Shown here: piece after piece, positions 6,149-6,307 of the stretch | Layout of the letters: each line of letters opens with the position of its first letter | Position numbering within the stretch: the first letter of the stretch is position 1 | From: Bifidobacterium breve | GTDB taxonomy: Bacteria; Actinomycetota; Acidimicrobiia; IMCC26256 | Assembly: GCA_945907055.1 (NCBI GenBank) | Contig: CAMDSG010000103.1 | Coordinates: forward strand, 1-6,307 | Direction of reading: 5' to 3' | Length of the DNA stretch: 6,307 nt | The notes under the pieces: generated by a model | What the model was told of the DNA's origin: nothing | What the model saw: the letters and a program-made list of their open reading frames with translations, nothing else | Database searches by the model: none | Program-made: the position numbers and the translations under genes

Positions 6149-6307
6149 CTATTGGAGGATGACTACAGGCTCTAGGCGATACGCAAAACGCCTGAGGGTC
6201 TGCATGACGGCAACCCCAACTATGAGAATGATCACTGCATTGGCAAGCGCCCCTGCAGCGTCCCAGGCAAGTGATGTGCCTACATAGAACCCCCAATATC
6301 TCTGCAG
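6149..6307 (-). CDS. C-terminal end of a membrane protein, possibly an ECF transporter S component (partial)
   Basis: The minus strand is open from the window edge to a TAG (complement of 6149-6151), giving 52 residues; the start lies to the right of the window. The sequence has a TSLAWDAAGALANA stretch leading into a hydrophobic helix (VIILIVGVAVM, residues 25-35) and then a basic end (QTLRRFAYRLEP). A final transmembrane helix followed by LRRF-type basic residues, with the WDAxxALxNA lead-in, resembles the ends of membrane-embedded substrate-binding (S) components of ECF vitamin transporters. That assignment is from memory and is moderate at best; a membrane protein terminus is well supported. 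It converges with the exporter genes, 22 bp from their end, and therefore belongs to a different transcription unit. Confidence 0.5.
   Translation of the reverse strand: MQRYWGFYVGTSLAWDAAGALANAVIILIVGVAVMQTLRRFAYRLEPVVILQ

Noticed and set aside
5646..6296. A 216-codon minus-strand open frame at the right end.
   Set aside because: It overlaps the ATPase domain of the second exporter subunit and uses a different frame from the membrane-protein ending at 6149-6307. Its Ser/Arg-rich composition is typical of an antisense shadow.
1..6307. CRISPR arrays, tRNA or rRNA genes, insertion sequences, phage or attachment-site signatures.
   Set aside because: No regularly spaced repeats, transposase-like frames, terminal inverted repeats with target duplications, or RNA gene signatures were seen on either strand.

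Overview
The window looks like chromosomal DNA from a high- to mid-GC bacterium, most plausibly an actinobacterium (Actinomycetota). The clues are base composition somewhat above 50% GC by eye (not computed), TTG and GTG starts, tightly packed and overlapping genes, a divergent FtsH-type protease, and an ABC exporter pair whose motif set (VFED in the Q-loop region of one subunit, LSAGE signature in the other) I know best from actinobacteria. The taxonomic call is inference.

Layout, left to right. Bases 1-144 hold the last 47 codons of a + strand flavin reductase-like protein that began outside the window. Bases 145-275 are non-coding and carry two inverted repeats and the ribosome binding site of the next gene. 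Bases 276-2117 encode a membrane-anchored AAA+ zinc metalloprotease of FtsH type. It overlaps by 4 bp (ATGA) with a small unrecognised gene at 2114-2374. After a 97-bp gap (2375-2473 less any leader), 2474-4306 and 4303-6126 encode the two halves of an ABC exporter, again overlapping by 4 bp (GTGA). Bases 6149-6307 hold the 3' end of a minus-strand membrane protein, perhaps an ECF-type S component, converging on the exporter genes.

The four complete genes are co-directional and have no convincing terminator between them, so they probably form one transcription unit (276-6126). The two ABC subunits have complementary defects: the first lacks the catalytic glutamate and Q-loop glutamine, the second has a degenerate signature motif. 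Together they should form a heterodimer with one hydrolytic and one degenerate ATP site. The FtsH-type protease would act at the same membrane, but a functional link to the exporter rests only on gene order.

I found no CRISPR array, tRNA, rRNA, insertion sequence or clear horizontal-transfer signature. The least explained elements are the small coupled gene at 2114-2374, the divergent features of the protease, and the dyad just upstream of it. No wholly new system can be claimed from this sequence alone.
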